Part shown: in pieces, positions 1-12,360 of the stretch
Numbering within the stretch: position 1 is the stretch's first letter
Layout of the letters: the number at the start of each line of letters is the position of its first letter
Source: Cristatella mucedo
Taxonomy: Eukaryota; Bryozoa; Phylactolaemata; Cristatellidae
Reading direction: 5' to 3'
Assembly: GCA_009760855.2 (NCBI GenBank)
Contig: WPIO01000024.1
Coordinates: forward strand, 30,001 to 72,500
Length of the DNA stretch: 42,500 bases
The notes under the pieces: model-generated
The model's input: the letters and a program-made list of their open reading frames with translations, nothing else
Database searches by the model: none
What the model was told of the DNA's origin: nothing
Translations under genes and position numbers: made by a program

Positions 1-20
1 CAGCACACGCTCTTGCTAAC

Positions 21-275
21 CTTTGTTGCCTTTGACTACTTTCTCGCCCGAGATCATGTTGGCTGACTTATCGCAGTCACTCGCCAGCACAGCCGGTCCT
101 GGACTGATAGCTGAGGCAGTGCTAGACGGCACTTCGTCCACCAGGCAGGCACTAGATGCAGTCGATGTCGTCTCAAAGGCCAGATTCTGGGGCAGATTCT
201 TTGAAGATTCGTCGCAACCACAACAGCCACCACCACAGCGGCTGCTGCTGCTCACACTGCACTCACTTGCCTTAT
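21..275 (-). CDS. candidate internal exon, Ser/Cys-rich protein (exon 3 of minus-strand gene A)
   Basis: On the minus strand a frame of 255 bp runs from an acceptor (cactcatgttttag, AG at 277-276) to a donor (aacaaag|gttagc, GT at 20-19). An in-frame TAG follows directly after the donor. The exon starts with two bases that complete a codon and ends with one base, so it is phase 1-1 and 85 codons long. The peptide contains CGCDESSKNLPQNLAFE and AISPGPAVLASDCDKSANM, has mixed composition and frequent RNY codons, and reads more like protein than the opposite strand. No domain is recognised. It joins in phase to the exon at 2229-2483. The intervening 1953-bp intron would hold a LINE fragment and a CA/CT array. 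The splice sites are inferred. Confidence 0.5.
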
Positions 276-355
276 CTAAAACATGAGTGTTGTAGCAAAC
301 ATTTTATCCTACTGCTCAGCTTGTGGCCATGAAAGGAGAAGCACCCGAATAAAGG

Positions 356-697
356 ATAATAATGCACTTGATAAAGCGCCCTCAGAGAACTTAATCTCTT
401 TCTAGGCGCTTTACATTTGCTGCAAAGGTTAATGCAATTGAATGGTTGGAAGTAAATCATGCTTGAAAAACAAACAAAATGAATAATATGGTTAGGGGTG
501 GCATGCACAGGGTCAGCATGCAAATGTGGTTAGTGGCAGCATGCACAGCGTCAGCACGCATAAGCACATTAAGGACAAACCCCATAGTCACACTAAATGC
601 TGTCCTAAATAGTTGTGTTTTTAAGTTCCTTTTAAATGTGGTCAGGTCAGGGGATGTTCTGACGCAGGTCGGGAGGGAGTTCCAGGCTTTGGGAGCT
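356..697 (-). mobile_element. 5'-truncated L2-like LINE, 3' end only
   Basis: Read on the minus strand, this ends in the same 3' sequence as the larger LINE at 39018-40588: the gcgcctag...gattaagttctct tail followed by ATT repeats. The first part encodes the last codons of the reverse transcriptase ORF (AWNSLPTC.RTSPDLTTFKRN), matching the other copy almost residue for residue. It then continues into the 3' UTR with the shared catgctgccactaaccac segment. The copy is abruptly 5'-truncated near 697, as is usual for target-primed reverse transcription. It lies inside the proposed intron of gene A. Short ATTCATTACA-like repeats (about 698-750) abut its 5' side. Confidence 0.85.
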
Positions 698-779
698 CGA
701 TTCATTACATTCATTACAAGTTTCATTATACAAGGATTCATTACAAGTAGCTCACAATTTAAAAGCCTAAGCCTTTAGG

Positions 780-1305
780 CAAAAGCACTTTTAATCCTGG
801 ACAACATAGGAGCAATCAAGATGAGCGTGAAATGGAAAACATTGCTTGCAGCAGTTTTCTGTTTCCACGTTGACTTACACCTTGGTTTAAGGGCTCACCA
901 CCACAAAAGGCTTGGGATACCATAACAGCCAAAGGCCGAAGATCTGTTAGACCAGTTATAAAAAAAATTCACGCGTCTGGATGGGACAGCAAAGGATCTA
1001 ATGAGAGATCGGTTCCTAAAGATCGATCCCTTCTTAAGAGGCTCTGGCTCCGAGCTGCATGTACAACCAAGTACAACTCAGCCATCAAACACCTGACCGG
1101 GCTGCCGAAGCCGTGTTATACCATACGAACCTCAAAGCCCTCTGTGGAAAATCCACTACTTGACCCTTTCATTAACTCAAACGCAGCTGGCAACGGACAC
1201 TTTTGCTTAGCAGGCCTATTACTCAGAAAACTTGCTTCGACGATTACCACACAATGAGATGTGCTTTTGCTGCCAATCTTGTTTACTATGCCCAGCCTCG
1301 GTTCT
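780..1305. other. no recognisable feature
   Basis: AT-richer unique-looking sequence inside the proposed 276-2228 intron. Frames are short, and no repeat family, RNA gene or exon-like segment was seen. Confidence 0.4.
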
Positions 1306-1382
1306 GTCTCACTCACTCACTCATTCTTTCTCTCTCACTCACTCACTCTTTCTCACTCTCCCTCTCTCTCTCCGTCTGTCTG
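1306..1382. repeat. imperfect (TCAC)n/(CT)n simple repeat
   Basis: Mixed cactcactcact and ctctctct runs with interruptions. The open frame across it is composition only. Confidence 0.8.
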
Positions 1383-2174
<792 letters not shown>

Positions 2175-2228
2175 TCTTTCCACCGACCAAAGTTTTGCAC
2201 GCTGTCCCTTTGGGTCAGTCACACTGAC

Positions 2229-2483
2229 CTTCTGCAGCAGATGAGTCTGAAGCGCAGTCGTCCACACTCGGTATTCCACTGTCAGGAGTGGCAGCCACAC
2301 TCGAGCTTGCCTCGATGTCGGCCGCACTACCGCCGTCACCGTGATCGTCGTCACTACAGCAGCTGCTGTCCGGCAGCCGGCCGGCCTCCCCGTGGCGGCC
2401 ACGTCCTGTGCAGCTGCTGCTGCTGCTGCTGGAACCTGGTGGCCCTCTGTCTCCACACAGCTCAGCTGTAGGCATGCTCTGAA
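2229..2483 (-). CDS. candidate internal exon, acidic Ser-rich segment with DSGIPS motif (exon 2 of gene A)
   Basis: The minus-strand acceptor is cacgtctgttttcag (AG at 2485-2484), a clear pyrimidine tract. The donor is cagaag|gtcagt (GT at 2228-2227), with an in-frame TGA 12 bases further on. The exon is 255 bp, phase 1-1. The peptide goes from a Ser run (SSSSSSSC), through SDDDHGDGGSAADIEASSS, to ATPDSGIPSVDDCASDSS. DSGIPS fits the DSG-phi-X-S pattern of beta-TrCP phosphodegrons (known family knowledge; function here is inference). The acidic, Ser-rich sequence suggests a disordered regulatory region. It joins in phase to the exons at 2556-2720 and 21-275. The protein is not recognised. Confidence 0.55.
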
Positions 2484-2555
2484 CTGAAAACAGACGTGAA
2501 AAATACCACAGCGCCAGCACATTTTGGCATCACGCGCTGCCAAGCCAGTGCCTAC

Positions 2556-2720
2556 CTGCAGCCGGCCTTTCCCCTCCCAGCTCCGGCGGGCAACCACTGT
2601 GGCCAGTGCTGCTGCAGCAGGCGCTACTGGGCGGCAGCTTGCCAGAGCAGCTAGAGCAGACCAGTTCTGGCTGGACCTGAGTCGGCGCCTGCGCAAGGCG
2701 CTCTGCTGGGCCAGGGCAGC
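2556..2720 (-). CDS. candidate internal exon, Cys/Ser-rich (exon 1 seen of gene A)
   Basis: The minus-strand acceptor is ggctgcttgctcgcag (AG at 2722-2721) and the donor is gctgcag|gtaggc (GT at 2555-2554). The length is 165 bp, phase 1-1. The peptide includes QVQPELVCSSCSGKLPPSS and CCSSTGHSGCPPELGGERP. CxxC-like pairs (VCSSCS) are present but no full zinc-binding domain is visible. The 72-bp intron to the next exon (2484-2555) ends in a good pyrimidine tract. The start of the gene must lie upstream at higher coordinates and was not secured. A possible feeder exon is 4586-4671. Confidence 0.45.
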
Positions 2721-2829
2721 CTGCGAGCAAGCAGCCAACACGGTCAGCAAGCCAAAATGCACAGACTGCATTGCCCACTGCAACATGCATTGACGCTGCT
2801 GCATGTTGCACATGCAGCAGACTGCGGCT

Positions 2830-2840
2830 CCCCCCCCCCC
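2830..2840. repeat. poly-C run
   Basis: Eleven consecutive C, one of several homopolymeric G/C runs in the window. Confidence 0.9.
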
Positions 2841-3048
2841 TACAAGGTAGCTGCTAGCTACACCCTCTCAGGACAGAGATAGAGAGACAAGAGTGGGCTG
2901 CTCCGTGAGTAGCAGGATCCAGATTACGAGCAACTCGACGGTTGTGAAACAGCAGTGCATCCTAGGGCATGCGGTGAATGAATCGCTAGTGCATTAAGTG
3001 ATAAGCTACCGTGCAGGAGGTAACAAGGAGAGAGACCAGAAGCGAGTG

Positions 3049-3080
3049 AGTGAGAGAGACAGAGTGGGAGAGAGAGAGAA

Positions 3081-3148
<68 letters not shown>
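3049..3148. repeat. (GA)n microsatellite, imperfect at the 5' side
   Basis: GA repeats with AAAG interruptions before 3095, then pure, then (TG)n at 3149-3158. Confidence 0.97.
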
Positions 3149-3150
<2 letters not shown>

Positions 3151-3573
3151 TGTGTGTCTTCCAAGTACGTGCGAGAGTGCGCACGTGTGTAAGGGGGGCG
3201 ATAGATGGCTATACCCCAAGCAGATTCCTGGAGGCAGTCGCCAGGGACTATGCTAATTGAACGTATGCTGCGATTAGCCAAGTCGTACTATGATCTCTTA
3301 ATGAGGCTTTAGGGAAAGACCTACATGGCTGCTGGCTCTGACCGCTCACGTCACAGCACGGTACAGTGGGTACAATGTTCGAACAGCCAGCTTCAGAGCT
3401 GGCTGGATTGCTGCAATGTCAAAACACCGAAGGCTGCTGCATACACTAGTGCCAAAGCTGGTGCTGGCTCGCTACTGCAGCCTCCTTTCGGTCGGTCGGA
3501 TGGTTAGAGGCTAGGAAACTATTCGCAATTTTTTGCCGTTTGACAAACGAGCACCGAGCAAGTTCTTTACAAA

Positions 3574-3887
<314 letters not shown>

Positions 3888-4585
3888 CCGACCCTCCGCC
3901 ATCAGTTTCGCATCCAGCACACGCCCGTCAAACAGATGCAGCCCACCGAATAACATCGCCCGCAGATACATAGCTGAGATCGACATAGCTCAGTGATGTA
4001 CCTTCCCTCCTGCCCTCCCCCCTCGTGTGGAGGGCCGGCTCTTTCTGCAGCAGTTAAGCCTCAAGGGGATATCGCTGAGGGCAGACTTTCCAGGACTTTC
4101 GACTAACTTCGTGGGGGCTGGGGCACGCACTACCCACGTTTGGGTCCCTCACAACAACAGCCTGGCTCGAAAGAGGATCCGGGTCCGTGGTGGAAGTAGA
4201 AGCAGGTCATAGGAGCAGTGCTGCGCTCCCCGCTGCGGCTTACCTCCGTGTCAGCAATTCTCGCCATTCCCGATCGTGCAATGGTGCCTGCTCTGCCGAC
4301 ACCCTGAGCGCGGCTGCAGTAGACAGACCTCATTCTCGAGTTCAGCCGTCAGGCTGACCAGGAAAGCACTGGCTTTGGGTCAGAAAGGGCACGCTGAGCT
4401 AGGGGTCGAGGTCGGGATGGGGCTCCTAGGTAACGAAGGGTGGGAAAAGGACGCTCCGCCCTACATACTATGCATGCACCGCACGGAGGAAGCAGCATCG
4501 CCCGATGCAGGGCTGGAGGGCTGGCAATGGAGTGGCACGGAACAGCAGCAGTAGCAGCACAGCAGCAGCAGCACCGGAGCCTTAC

Positions 4586-4671
4586 CGCCGACAGTGCTCG
4601 AATTCGGCCACGCAGCAGTCGGCAACGAATGGCCGCCCAATCTAGCCGTTGCCATAGCCGCCACTCTACAT
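4586..4671 (-). CDS. weak candidate exon, possibly upstream of gene A
   Basis: The minus-strand acceptor is cgtgcctgattcag (AG at 4673-4672) and the donor is ggcg|gtaagg (GT at 4585-4584). The 86-bp frame starts in phase 2 and ends in phase 1, which fits the phase-1 start of the exon at 2556-2720. The peptide (CRVAAMATARLGGHSLPTAA) is not distinctive. Only the strong donor and the phase match support it. Confidence 0.2.
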
Positions 4672-4852
4672 CTGAATCAGGCACGAAAGGATTCGGCAGA
4701 GCCACGACTAGCTGCTGCGGCCACCTCCGCTTAACGGTGGCTAACGACGGCTCACGCGAAGCCCGATGAGTCCGAAGGCCGGATGCTGCCACTAGCGTGG
4801 GGATAGCAGGCTGGCCGACTTGGTCGCCATCGTGCCGTGCCGAACCAGAGAC

Positions 4853-4854
<2 letters not shown>

Positions 4855-4941
<87 letters not shown>

Positions 4942-4942
4942 G
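4855..4942. repeat. (GA)n microsatellite
   Basis: GA repeats with single interruptions at about 4868 and 4922. Confidence 0.97.
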
Positions 4943-5326
4943 CTGCCGTCGAAGTGCTAGTGACTGCCGGCTAGTCGGGAGAGCAGGCAAGCTGCTACTG
5001 CTGCCCGTGCATTGTTTGCCCCGGCGACAGGAAGAGACCACGGCCTCTCGGTGGGGGAGGAGAGAGGCAGAGGAGAGAGACCGTGGTCGCACAGGACTTG
5101 GGGAGGATGCAGGTCGTAATGACGTGCAGATGCCAGCAGGTGGCTTCTGGCGGTGGCAGTCATAGGGGCCTGTTTGCCCCTTATCAGCACCCACCGAAAA
5201 CCAGCTGGAGCTTGTAAACAGCAACCAGGTGGATGTCCGTGCTCTCCCACCGGCTGTTCACCGTGCAACGACGCAACGACGCATGCCGGCACTGGCGGCT
5301 CTGGTGCGTACCTTCGAGCAGAGGCA

Positions 5327-5344
5327 GCTAGCTAGCTAGCTAGC
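5327..5344. repeat. (GCTA)n short tandem repeat and nearby poly-G
   Basis: Four to five copies of GCTA; a 13-G run lies at 5384-5396. Confidence 0.85.
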
Positions 5345-5773
5345 GAGTGCCCAGACCTCCTGGTGCAAAAATCTGCAACTGACGGGGGGGGGGGGGAGAG
5401 GTGTGCAAAGGGGCAAGGGGGCACATGCCTGTCACATCACACCCAGTCCCTCATTGAATCTCTCATCGAGGACTCGCAATGGCATATTCATTGGGGGCAT
5501 AATTGCAATAATAATTCCTGAGTTATTTCGAAAAAAAGTCGCGACAGATTTATGACTCCTATCCTTGGCGCGGCAAAGCATTCGTTGACGCTACCGATAG
5601 GCAGCAACGAAAAAGGCTGCCTCTTTCCTTATAAAAGAAATCTGCTGCCGTGCAGAGGCTAGGCAAGAAAGAGCTAGAATGTCACTCAAGATTTGGATGT
5701 GCGCTGTCGATTTGATGTAGGTAGCATGAACGCGGTCGCTGCGATCGACCTCGAGACGACTCGATTTTCCCAA

Positions 5774-5915
5774 TGAGCTGGTTTGGCCCAGCGGTTAAAG
5801 GTGCTCGCCCCGACCAAAGTCTGGCTGCGGTCGTGGGCTCGAGCCCCGAGGCATATGTGAAGCACCTGAATAGAGATTTAAGTTCTCTTGGGGCGCTCTA
5901 TAAATGAATTATATT
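5774..5915 (+). mobile_element. tRNA-derived SINE (family 1), well preserved
   Basis: gagctggtttggcccagcgg head with A-box, B-box ggctcgagccccgag, spacer gcatatgtgaagcac, and tail gaatagagatttaag...gcgctctataaatgaatta. It ends in atatttac with no AT expansion, unlike the copy at 3574. A good reference copy for the family. Confidence 0.9.
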
Positions 5916-6591
5916 TACATTGTAATGATCTATTCCAGCAAGCCAAGCAAGTTTTTGAAGCCGTCTGCCGAGGTGATTTGGGTGAAACGAAGCAGTTGGA
6001 ACATAAAAGCAGTGAGTACAGGTGGCTGGCTCGCTAGTAGAGAGTACAGGTCGCTGGTTAATTACGTTAGCCCCTAGTGTGCCTGCCTGAGGCTGCTGCA
6101 AGCTGCCGCCTGCCTCCGATGCCTGCCTCTGATGCCCCGATAGTGGCATTCGAGCGTGGCATCACAATGACGTTGTAAACCGCACGGTCGTCAAATCCAG
6201 TGCTCCACCTGCCTCTGTCTGAACAAGTCATACGTACAGGCATAGGTGCAGTTCATATGGTGGATGTGCCACAGAGCTTGATGAGACAAACGTTTCACTG
6301 AGAGACAGGCACTCTGTGGGACAGACTACGGAGTGAGCATGTTGTTTTTTGGTGGCCACCGACAATCGTAGGCTTTCATTGCTTTGCTTTCTCCGGCTAT
6401 CGGCAGAATTGACTGGCCCCACGAGAACTATGGACACACTCTCGCTTGTCTATATAGTCAAGTCCTGCGCACTGAGGAAAGTATTGCAACTGAAATCAGT
6501 CTGCTTAGATCTAATAAACTGCCAGCTGCAGTCGGCAGCTATTAATGTCCACGATCGTGATACCAGCAACTAAGTGCACATGGCACAGAGA

Positions 6592-6607
6592 CTGAAAGAG
6601 AGAGAGA

Positions 6608-6680
<73 letters not shown>

Positions 6681-6690
6681 TGTGTGAGAG
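6592..6690. repeat. (GA)n microsatellite
   Basis: GA array with one ATGG interruption near 6609, ending in tgtgtgtgagag. Confidence 0.97.
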
Positions 6691-6699
6691 AAACAAGGA

Positions 6700-7290
6700 C
6701 CGATTAAAAGAAAGACTGATAGAGACAGGAGACTGAGAGAAGGCAACTTTTCTCTTGGCTCAGGCTGGGAAAAGGCGTTGATAACTGAGCATTGATAACT
6801 GAGAGCTACCAAGATATTAAGCTTGGGTTATAACAGCCAAAGTAGTGAGCTTCGACATAGGGTGAAAATTACTACGGCATTCAACTCTGACCCGTGGAGA
6901 TTGATTATGGTTCAACTTGAGTAGTTGGCATCTATACCTTTCATTATGAGTCAGCAATCGAAGGAACCCCCCTCTCCTCCTGGCACGGCAGCTGGGGTAC
7001 CGGGCTGTATGGAGCCTCTACTTCAGCTGCTCTAAGCCGTCTCTGTATGTCTGTCTCACACAGCTGTTGTCAGAGTGCCACCACTACCACCTCGTCTCTC
7101 TCTCACACACATCAGACACCTTGAGAGGACCAGGTCCCCTTCCTCCCTCCCCCTACCAGTGCACTAGCAGTGCAGCATGTGCAGCTGCAGCACCTCCTGG
7201 GGTTCTGCCTTCGGGCAGACACTGTGCACACCTGCTATTAAGCTGCTGCCTGGAAGTCCAAGGTGGTATTTTTTTGCACTCGACCAGGAT
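6700..7290. other. no recognisable feature
   Basis: Mixed sequence with short frames in all phases. No repeat family identified and no exon defended. Confidence 0.3.
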
Positions 7291-7292
7291 AC

Positions 7293-7502
7293 CTGCTAGC
7301 AAGCTGGCTTGATTACAGGTGGGCAGTAAACACTGTGCCCCCCCCCCCCCCGAAGCCACTGCTACCATTTCCTGCTCCCTGGGCGCCAGCCCAGCTCCAC
7401 AGGCTCCCACATTCCACAGGACGAAGCCCTCCTCCTCTGCATCGGTGTCCAGCGTTATGCCAGTACACTGGTCGTTATGCCAGTACACTGGTCCGCCGGC
7501 CA
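7293..7502 (-). CDS. weak candidate exon
   Basis: The minus-strand frame ends at a fair donor (ctagcag|gtatcc, GT at 7292-7291) in phase 1. It can start at ggcag (AG at 7504-7503) or ggaccag (7489-7488), both phase 1. The peptide contains TLDTDAEEEGFVLWNVGACG and REQEMVAVA. A 14-G run (7338-7351) falls inside it, and a 20-bp duplication (7452-7491) shifts frame, so at least the 5' part is doubtful. Confidence 0.22.
7452..7491. repeat. perfect 2 x 20-bp tandem duplication
   Basis: cgttatgccagtacactggt occurs twice back to back. Twenty is not a multiple of three, so it would break a frame. Confidence 0.95.
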
Positions 7503-7799
7503 CTGCCGAAGTAGCTGCCGTGCTGCGGCACGTGGCAGCTGCAGTTGACTATGCTCGGCTTGGAGTGGCATGCTCGTTTTTCGGCTTTGAAATTACACCC
7601 GCTCACTCACGGGTCATGCTCCACCGACCACCACCAAGTCGATTTCTTGCCACCCTCTCCCCAGTCGAGGCTTAGGAGGTGAATTCGGCAAACCTCTGTT
7701 GTCACGTGACTTTGGTGAAGCATGCACGCTGGCAGCAGCTCATTGAATGGCCTAAAAGCGCAGGCGTCTGGACGGTTCTTCAGCGCGAACTTTTCTCTC

Positions 7800-8300
7800 G
7801 CGTGGCATCGCAGCAGCAGCTGCTGCTGCTGCTGCATGTGCACCACCACCGCACGCTGCCTCTTACGACCTTGCAGGTGGTGCAATGCTCGGTTGAACAG
7901 CTGCAGCCGGCGAGATGGCAGCAGCAGCAGCAGCTGCAGAGCGGCAGCAGCTGCTGCCGCCGGTGCCACCGGGTGGTTGGCAGCGGTCCTGAGTGAGCAT
8001 GGCACAGAGCTGGCTGATTCGATCGGCGGTGGCGTGCGGACTCGCGGCGACTTCCTCGGCACGAGGCATTCTGCATGCCAACGTTGCCGGCTCTCCATTA
8101 GGTCAGCATGTAGGGTGCTGCCGCCGGCTGTCAGCACACCGTCGCCCCCACCTGCTGTGGCGGTGGCGGCAGCAGCCGAAGTCGTGGCCGCCACGGCCAC
8201 TGCCATAGCTGCTGCCATTTCTTGGGAGCCGGAGCTGGGAACTGCCGATGCTGCTGCCACTCAATGTCTCTGCTGCTACTGACGGTGCCGCCCTTTCACC
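7800..8300. repeat. CAG/CTG-rich low-complexity zone
   Basis: Repeated cagcagcag and ctgctgctg clusters (for example 7810-7835 and 7915-7935) keep several frames open on both strands at once, producing poly-Ala, poly-Ser, poly-Cys or poly-Gln readings. No single frame can be preferred. Confidence 0.7.
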
Positions 8301-8505
8301 ACTGCTGCTGCTTTTGCTCTGCTTTTCGTTCGATAGTAACCAAGTCACAGGCGGCAGCAGCCCCGGGCAGTCAGACGAAATGCACCAAGCTAAAGTGGCG
8401 TGCTCGTCCCTGAGTGTCCTGCCTGCTGCTGCTGCAAAAGGCCCATGTGACTGAGATGCTCCTCGCTGCTTCTGCAGGCGAAATGCTTCGGGAAAAAATC
8501 CTCAC

Positions 8506-8638
8506 GTTCCTCTCCTCCACTTCTATCTCTTCGCCCGACTGCCTGTCTAGCTAGGCGGCTCGCGCTCTGCCTGAGCAGCTGGGCCGCCGCCGCCCCTGAG
8601 GGCTGCTGCTGCGGCTGAGGCATAAGGGGCGGAGACAC
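8506..8638 (-). CDS. weak candidate exon, Gln-rich
   Basis: The minus-strand frame contains PPLMPQPQQQPSGAAAAQLL and ends at donor ggaac|gtgagg (GT at 8505-8504), phase 1. No convincing acceptor was found, so the 5' boundary is only the extent of the frame. The Gln/Ala runs may be low complexity. Confidence 0.2.
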
Positions 8639-9135
8639 TCGAGCTCCAGTGTGTCTCTTGGTCAGCTACGTTTTATTGCATCCAAGGCTAACTCATTTGC
8701 TGCCGCTTATTACCTATGCATTTTATCGTTTTAGGAGTTCTTCCGGTGGCAGATTTATTGGCCTACAGCCAGAGCCAGCAGCCGCTGGCCATCCAGCCGG
8801 TAGCTCCTGCTGCTGCTGAAGCAGCAGCAGAAGCAGCCGGCAACGGTCGATCACTCCAGACCCACCTGTCTTTTTTTCCTCCCTTCTTCCTCTGAAGAGG
8901 GAATGCAGGCTGTGTGGCTCAGCAGCAGCTAATGAGTGCCAGCATGTCCCCTCGGGCCCACGGCGGCAGTGGTGGTAGGACAGCAGGGCAGCAGCCTCCC
9001 TGGAAAAGCCACGAGCGTGCTGACGTCGTGCCCAGCTCAGCCCAGGCGATCCCACCTAATCATCGCAATCCTGATGCCATGCAGTGTGCTTCTGCTTCTC
9101 CGGTGCAGGCGAGCGGACTCGATCGTCTCTCTGTC

Positions 9136-9282
<147 letters not shown>

Positions 9283-9289
9283 TTATCGG

Positions 9290-10130
9290 CGGAGCTGCTC
9301 CGATCGGTCCGTGTGGGACTCACAGCCACGTGTTTATCAGCTCTCCCAGTGGCAGGCGTGCGTCGATGCGAGCACAACAGCTTTGCCAGACGGGTGTGGC
9401 GGCACAGAAGGGGCCGGCCTGCGGTGGTCCGGCAGAAGCGCTCACGAGCTTCTCGAGTGGTGACACCGGCGTGGTATGGGATACGCTGGGCTTTCGGTGG
9501 ACGGGCACTGCTGCAACGCTGGCTTGCCCAATGTGGCTGCAGAGCTTCGCCATCCGGTGCCAGTCGGCCGGCCTCGGCCTGCTGACTCCGGCTTGCTCGT
9601 AGCAGCAGAATGAATGAGCATTTAGAGGGCATGCTGGGCTTTCCCGGCTCCGTTTGCTGCCAGCTAGAGAGCAGCTGCTGACACTACGCCGATCAATGCT
9701 GCAGCGCGGCCGCTTCCGGCACCACACCCCCTTGCACCAGTCCGGCTGCAGCTTGCAGACACGGTGCTTGGGGCCCTGAATTTCCTGAACCTAGGAAAGC
9801 ATTCGATACCCCGGGTCTCGTGTTCGAAACTGCAAGGGTTTTGCCACTTGTCATATCACCTAGCAGCTAAACGTGGCTGCTGGGTTAATGGGCCCACAAG
9901 CAGCCAACACCGTCAGCAAAGTTCACCAGCACAAACAAAGTATGGCAGCGCCTTCGCAGAGCCATCGGCCAGCATAAGAGTACATCTAACCACAGCGAAT
10001 GCAAGACTTTCCTTTTGCAACGGCAGTGAAGTTGAATTCAGAGCCCTCCGGGGCATTTTTCACCAGCTGTCGAGCTGGTAAACCCTTGCCAAAGGGATTG
10101 TTTAGGCACGGCTCTCTCTCACTCTCGCAC
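9290..10130. other. no recognisable feature
   Basis: GC-rich sequence with overlapping open frames on both strands and no splice-bounded frame that stands out. Confidence 0.3.
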
Positions 10131-10266
10131 TGATTTAGCCAGTGGTTAAAGTGCTCGCGTTCGACAAAGGTCAAGGTGATGGCCGAGGTTGTGGGCTCGA
10201 GCCCCGTGGCATATGTGTAGCGCCTGAATAGAGATTAAGTTCTCTACGGGCGCTATAAAAAGAAAC
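10131..10266 (+). mobile_element. tRNA-derived SINE (family 1), variant with short insertion
   Basis: A-box region gatttagccagtggttaaag, B-box gggctcgagcccc, and tail cctgaatagagattaagttc with gggcgctataaaaag. Between the boxes it carries ggtcaaggtgatggccgagg, an insertion-like segment also seen in longer form at 18941 and 23262. Confidence 0.85.
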
Positions 10267-10489
10267 TACTTTATTTAATTTTTGTATTCATTCCACTGGG
10301 GAGTAGCTCAGCACCGATTGCCAAGGTTTTTTTTTTACTGGTTGTGGGGAGAGTAAGACCACACGAGCGATAGCTCGGTGACAAGACAGACACGCAGACG
10401 AGACAGACACGCTGACTAGTCTGCACGAGGCACGAGGGCCAGAAGAAGAGAGCAGATGCTGAATCGCGTGCGACCACACCCACCTGTGC

Positions 10490-11290
10490 AGGCATGGCCA
10501 CACAGCATGCCACGCGACGACCAGGGCTATCGTGGCTGCCTCCCGTCATCCTGGGGGTTGGCAGCTATGCGACAGGCACGCGCTCGAATTCCCTCGGACG
10601 CGCGTCGGCTCTGACCAGCCTGGGCCAGCGTGGGCCCGCACGGCAGCGAGTCCCAGCGAGCGCCCGCTTCGCGAAGCGCCCTGATTGTCGGAGAGGCTGG
10701 TCGGACGGCTCCCGCTGGCCCGGAACCGGCCTCGCGGTCCGTCCTCGCATGTGCCGCCACAAGCCGAGGCGGTCTCCAACCTTCGCAGCAGGTCGTCGTG
10801 GCGACGGGCGCCACAGTTTTGCGAACATCGCTTTTCCAACAGCAGTCGCAGATGCCTCCGAAGCCGCCAGCTCCAAGTCCTCTTACTCTGCTGAACGGAG
10901 CCCTCGGAATGCTCCACTTTTTGCAGCACGAGAGCGTGGAAGGGTCAAGGCCGCCTTTGCTTACAGACCAAGCAGCACATCGGAGACTCGTCTGCATTCG
11001 TTGGGAGCTTTCAACACGGCAGCCGAGCAGCGCTGTCGGCTGCGTCGAGCGACCCAGAGCGCAGATCTTGCGGGCACGCGGATCTTGCTGGGCAAGCAGG
11101 CCGCCGCCGGCCTGGGCGTGCTTAGTTCGGCCACGTGTGGCGAGCTCTGTTCTCAGCAGCAGCGGCGGCCACTTCCTGCCTGTCGGTAGCCAGGAAGCAC
11201 GGAGGACACAGAGCGTCGGCACATCGATGCGAGACGTGAGAGCCCCTCGCTCGCCTGCTGCCCAGCAGGCGATCCCCGGCTGAGGATCCG
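10490..11290. other. GC-rich block open in several frames
   Basis: Frames of 217-231 codons occur on both strands over the same bases. GC richness alone gives such openness. No domain, start context or splice structure favours one frame, so no gene is called. Confidence 0.4.
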
Positions 11291-12360
11291 GCCTTGTTCA
11301 CTTCAGGTAGAGCAGCAGCCTCGCGACAAACAATCGCCCATTGTTGGCTCTCAATTGGGCTGCTGTACATTGGGGCACTTCAAAGTGGAGGCCACGCGTC
11401 AGCCAGCCAGCCGGAGGCACCGAGGTATAAGACCAAAGAGGAGGCAGCCCGAGCTGGCTGGCTGGCTCCAGTCTGTTTCGGCCACCTCCGCTTCCGCTGC
11501 CCGCGACCTGTCTGCGTGCGACGTGCCTAGCGCTCCCCCTCGCTCCCCAGCGCTGCCTCCTCTCATCCCCTCTTATATCTATCCCCCCCAGGAAGAGACC
11601 CCCCCCCCCCGGACTAACTGGACCGAAGGACTGCAAGAGGCAGCTGGCCGCTGGTGACTCAGCCTTTGCCTGCCTTCAAGCAGAGCCCAGTAATCGGTCG
11701 GTGCTGCAAGTCTGCCTTCGTGGCAGTGGGCAATCCGCTAGCCCTCGCCTAGATAGCGCTCGCTCGACCCGCTCGATAGCACAGCTAGCAGCAGCGAAGC
11801 CTGCCTCTGCAACAAGGATTCACACTCCACTGCCGCCCAGCCGCTGCTGCCGCAGCCGATACGTGGCCTCACCCACTTTCACTACCCTCTGCGTATTGCT
11901 GACCTTCGCGCTTGATGACAGTGAAATTTCTCGAATCGAATGACGATAGAACCGAATGTGAGCAAACAGCGTGCTACTCATAAATTAGTTGGCTAGCCCT
12001 CAAAATGGGCTCGGCCAGCATATTTCCTATTGCGTCTGCAGGCAATGTAAGTATCCTGTTTCAAAGTGATCTTATTGAATCTGAATGATCTTACTGATCT
12101 TACTCTGGACTACTGCACCAGCTCCTCCACTGACGAGTCTGCCAATCTTGAGCTGCTTCAGCCATTGCTAGTATGCGGTCATATTTAGGTATAGGTTACC
12201 ACAGCTAAGATGGTCTAGATGGCTCCCTAGGTTAAACTGGTCACAACTGATGAGGTCCCAAATAGGGCTGTAGGCTCATCCATCCAGCATCGCCCGATCC
12301 ACATACAGTCTGTGTATTCTCGGCTTGCAGTGTTCTATTCCTTTCCAGCTGTCTCACGCT

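Noticed and set aside
23-286. Plus-strand 87-codon frame with ATG
   Set aside because: Antisense to the exon candidate 21-275, which has splice sites and better codon pattern.
3384-3440. Minus-strand exon reading IQPALKLAVRTLYPLYRAV
   Set aside because: Acceptor and donor exist but its end phase (2) conflicts with the next well-supported exon start (phase 1).
10494-11283. Four frames of 127-231 codons over the same GC-rich bases
   Set aside because: Openness in several frames on both strands reflects base composition; no domain, start context or splice pattern favours any.
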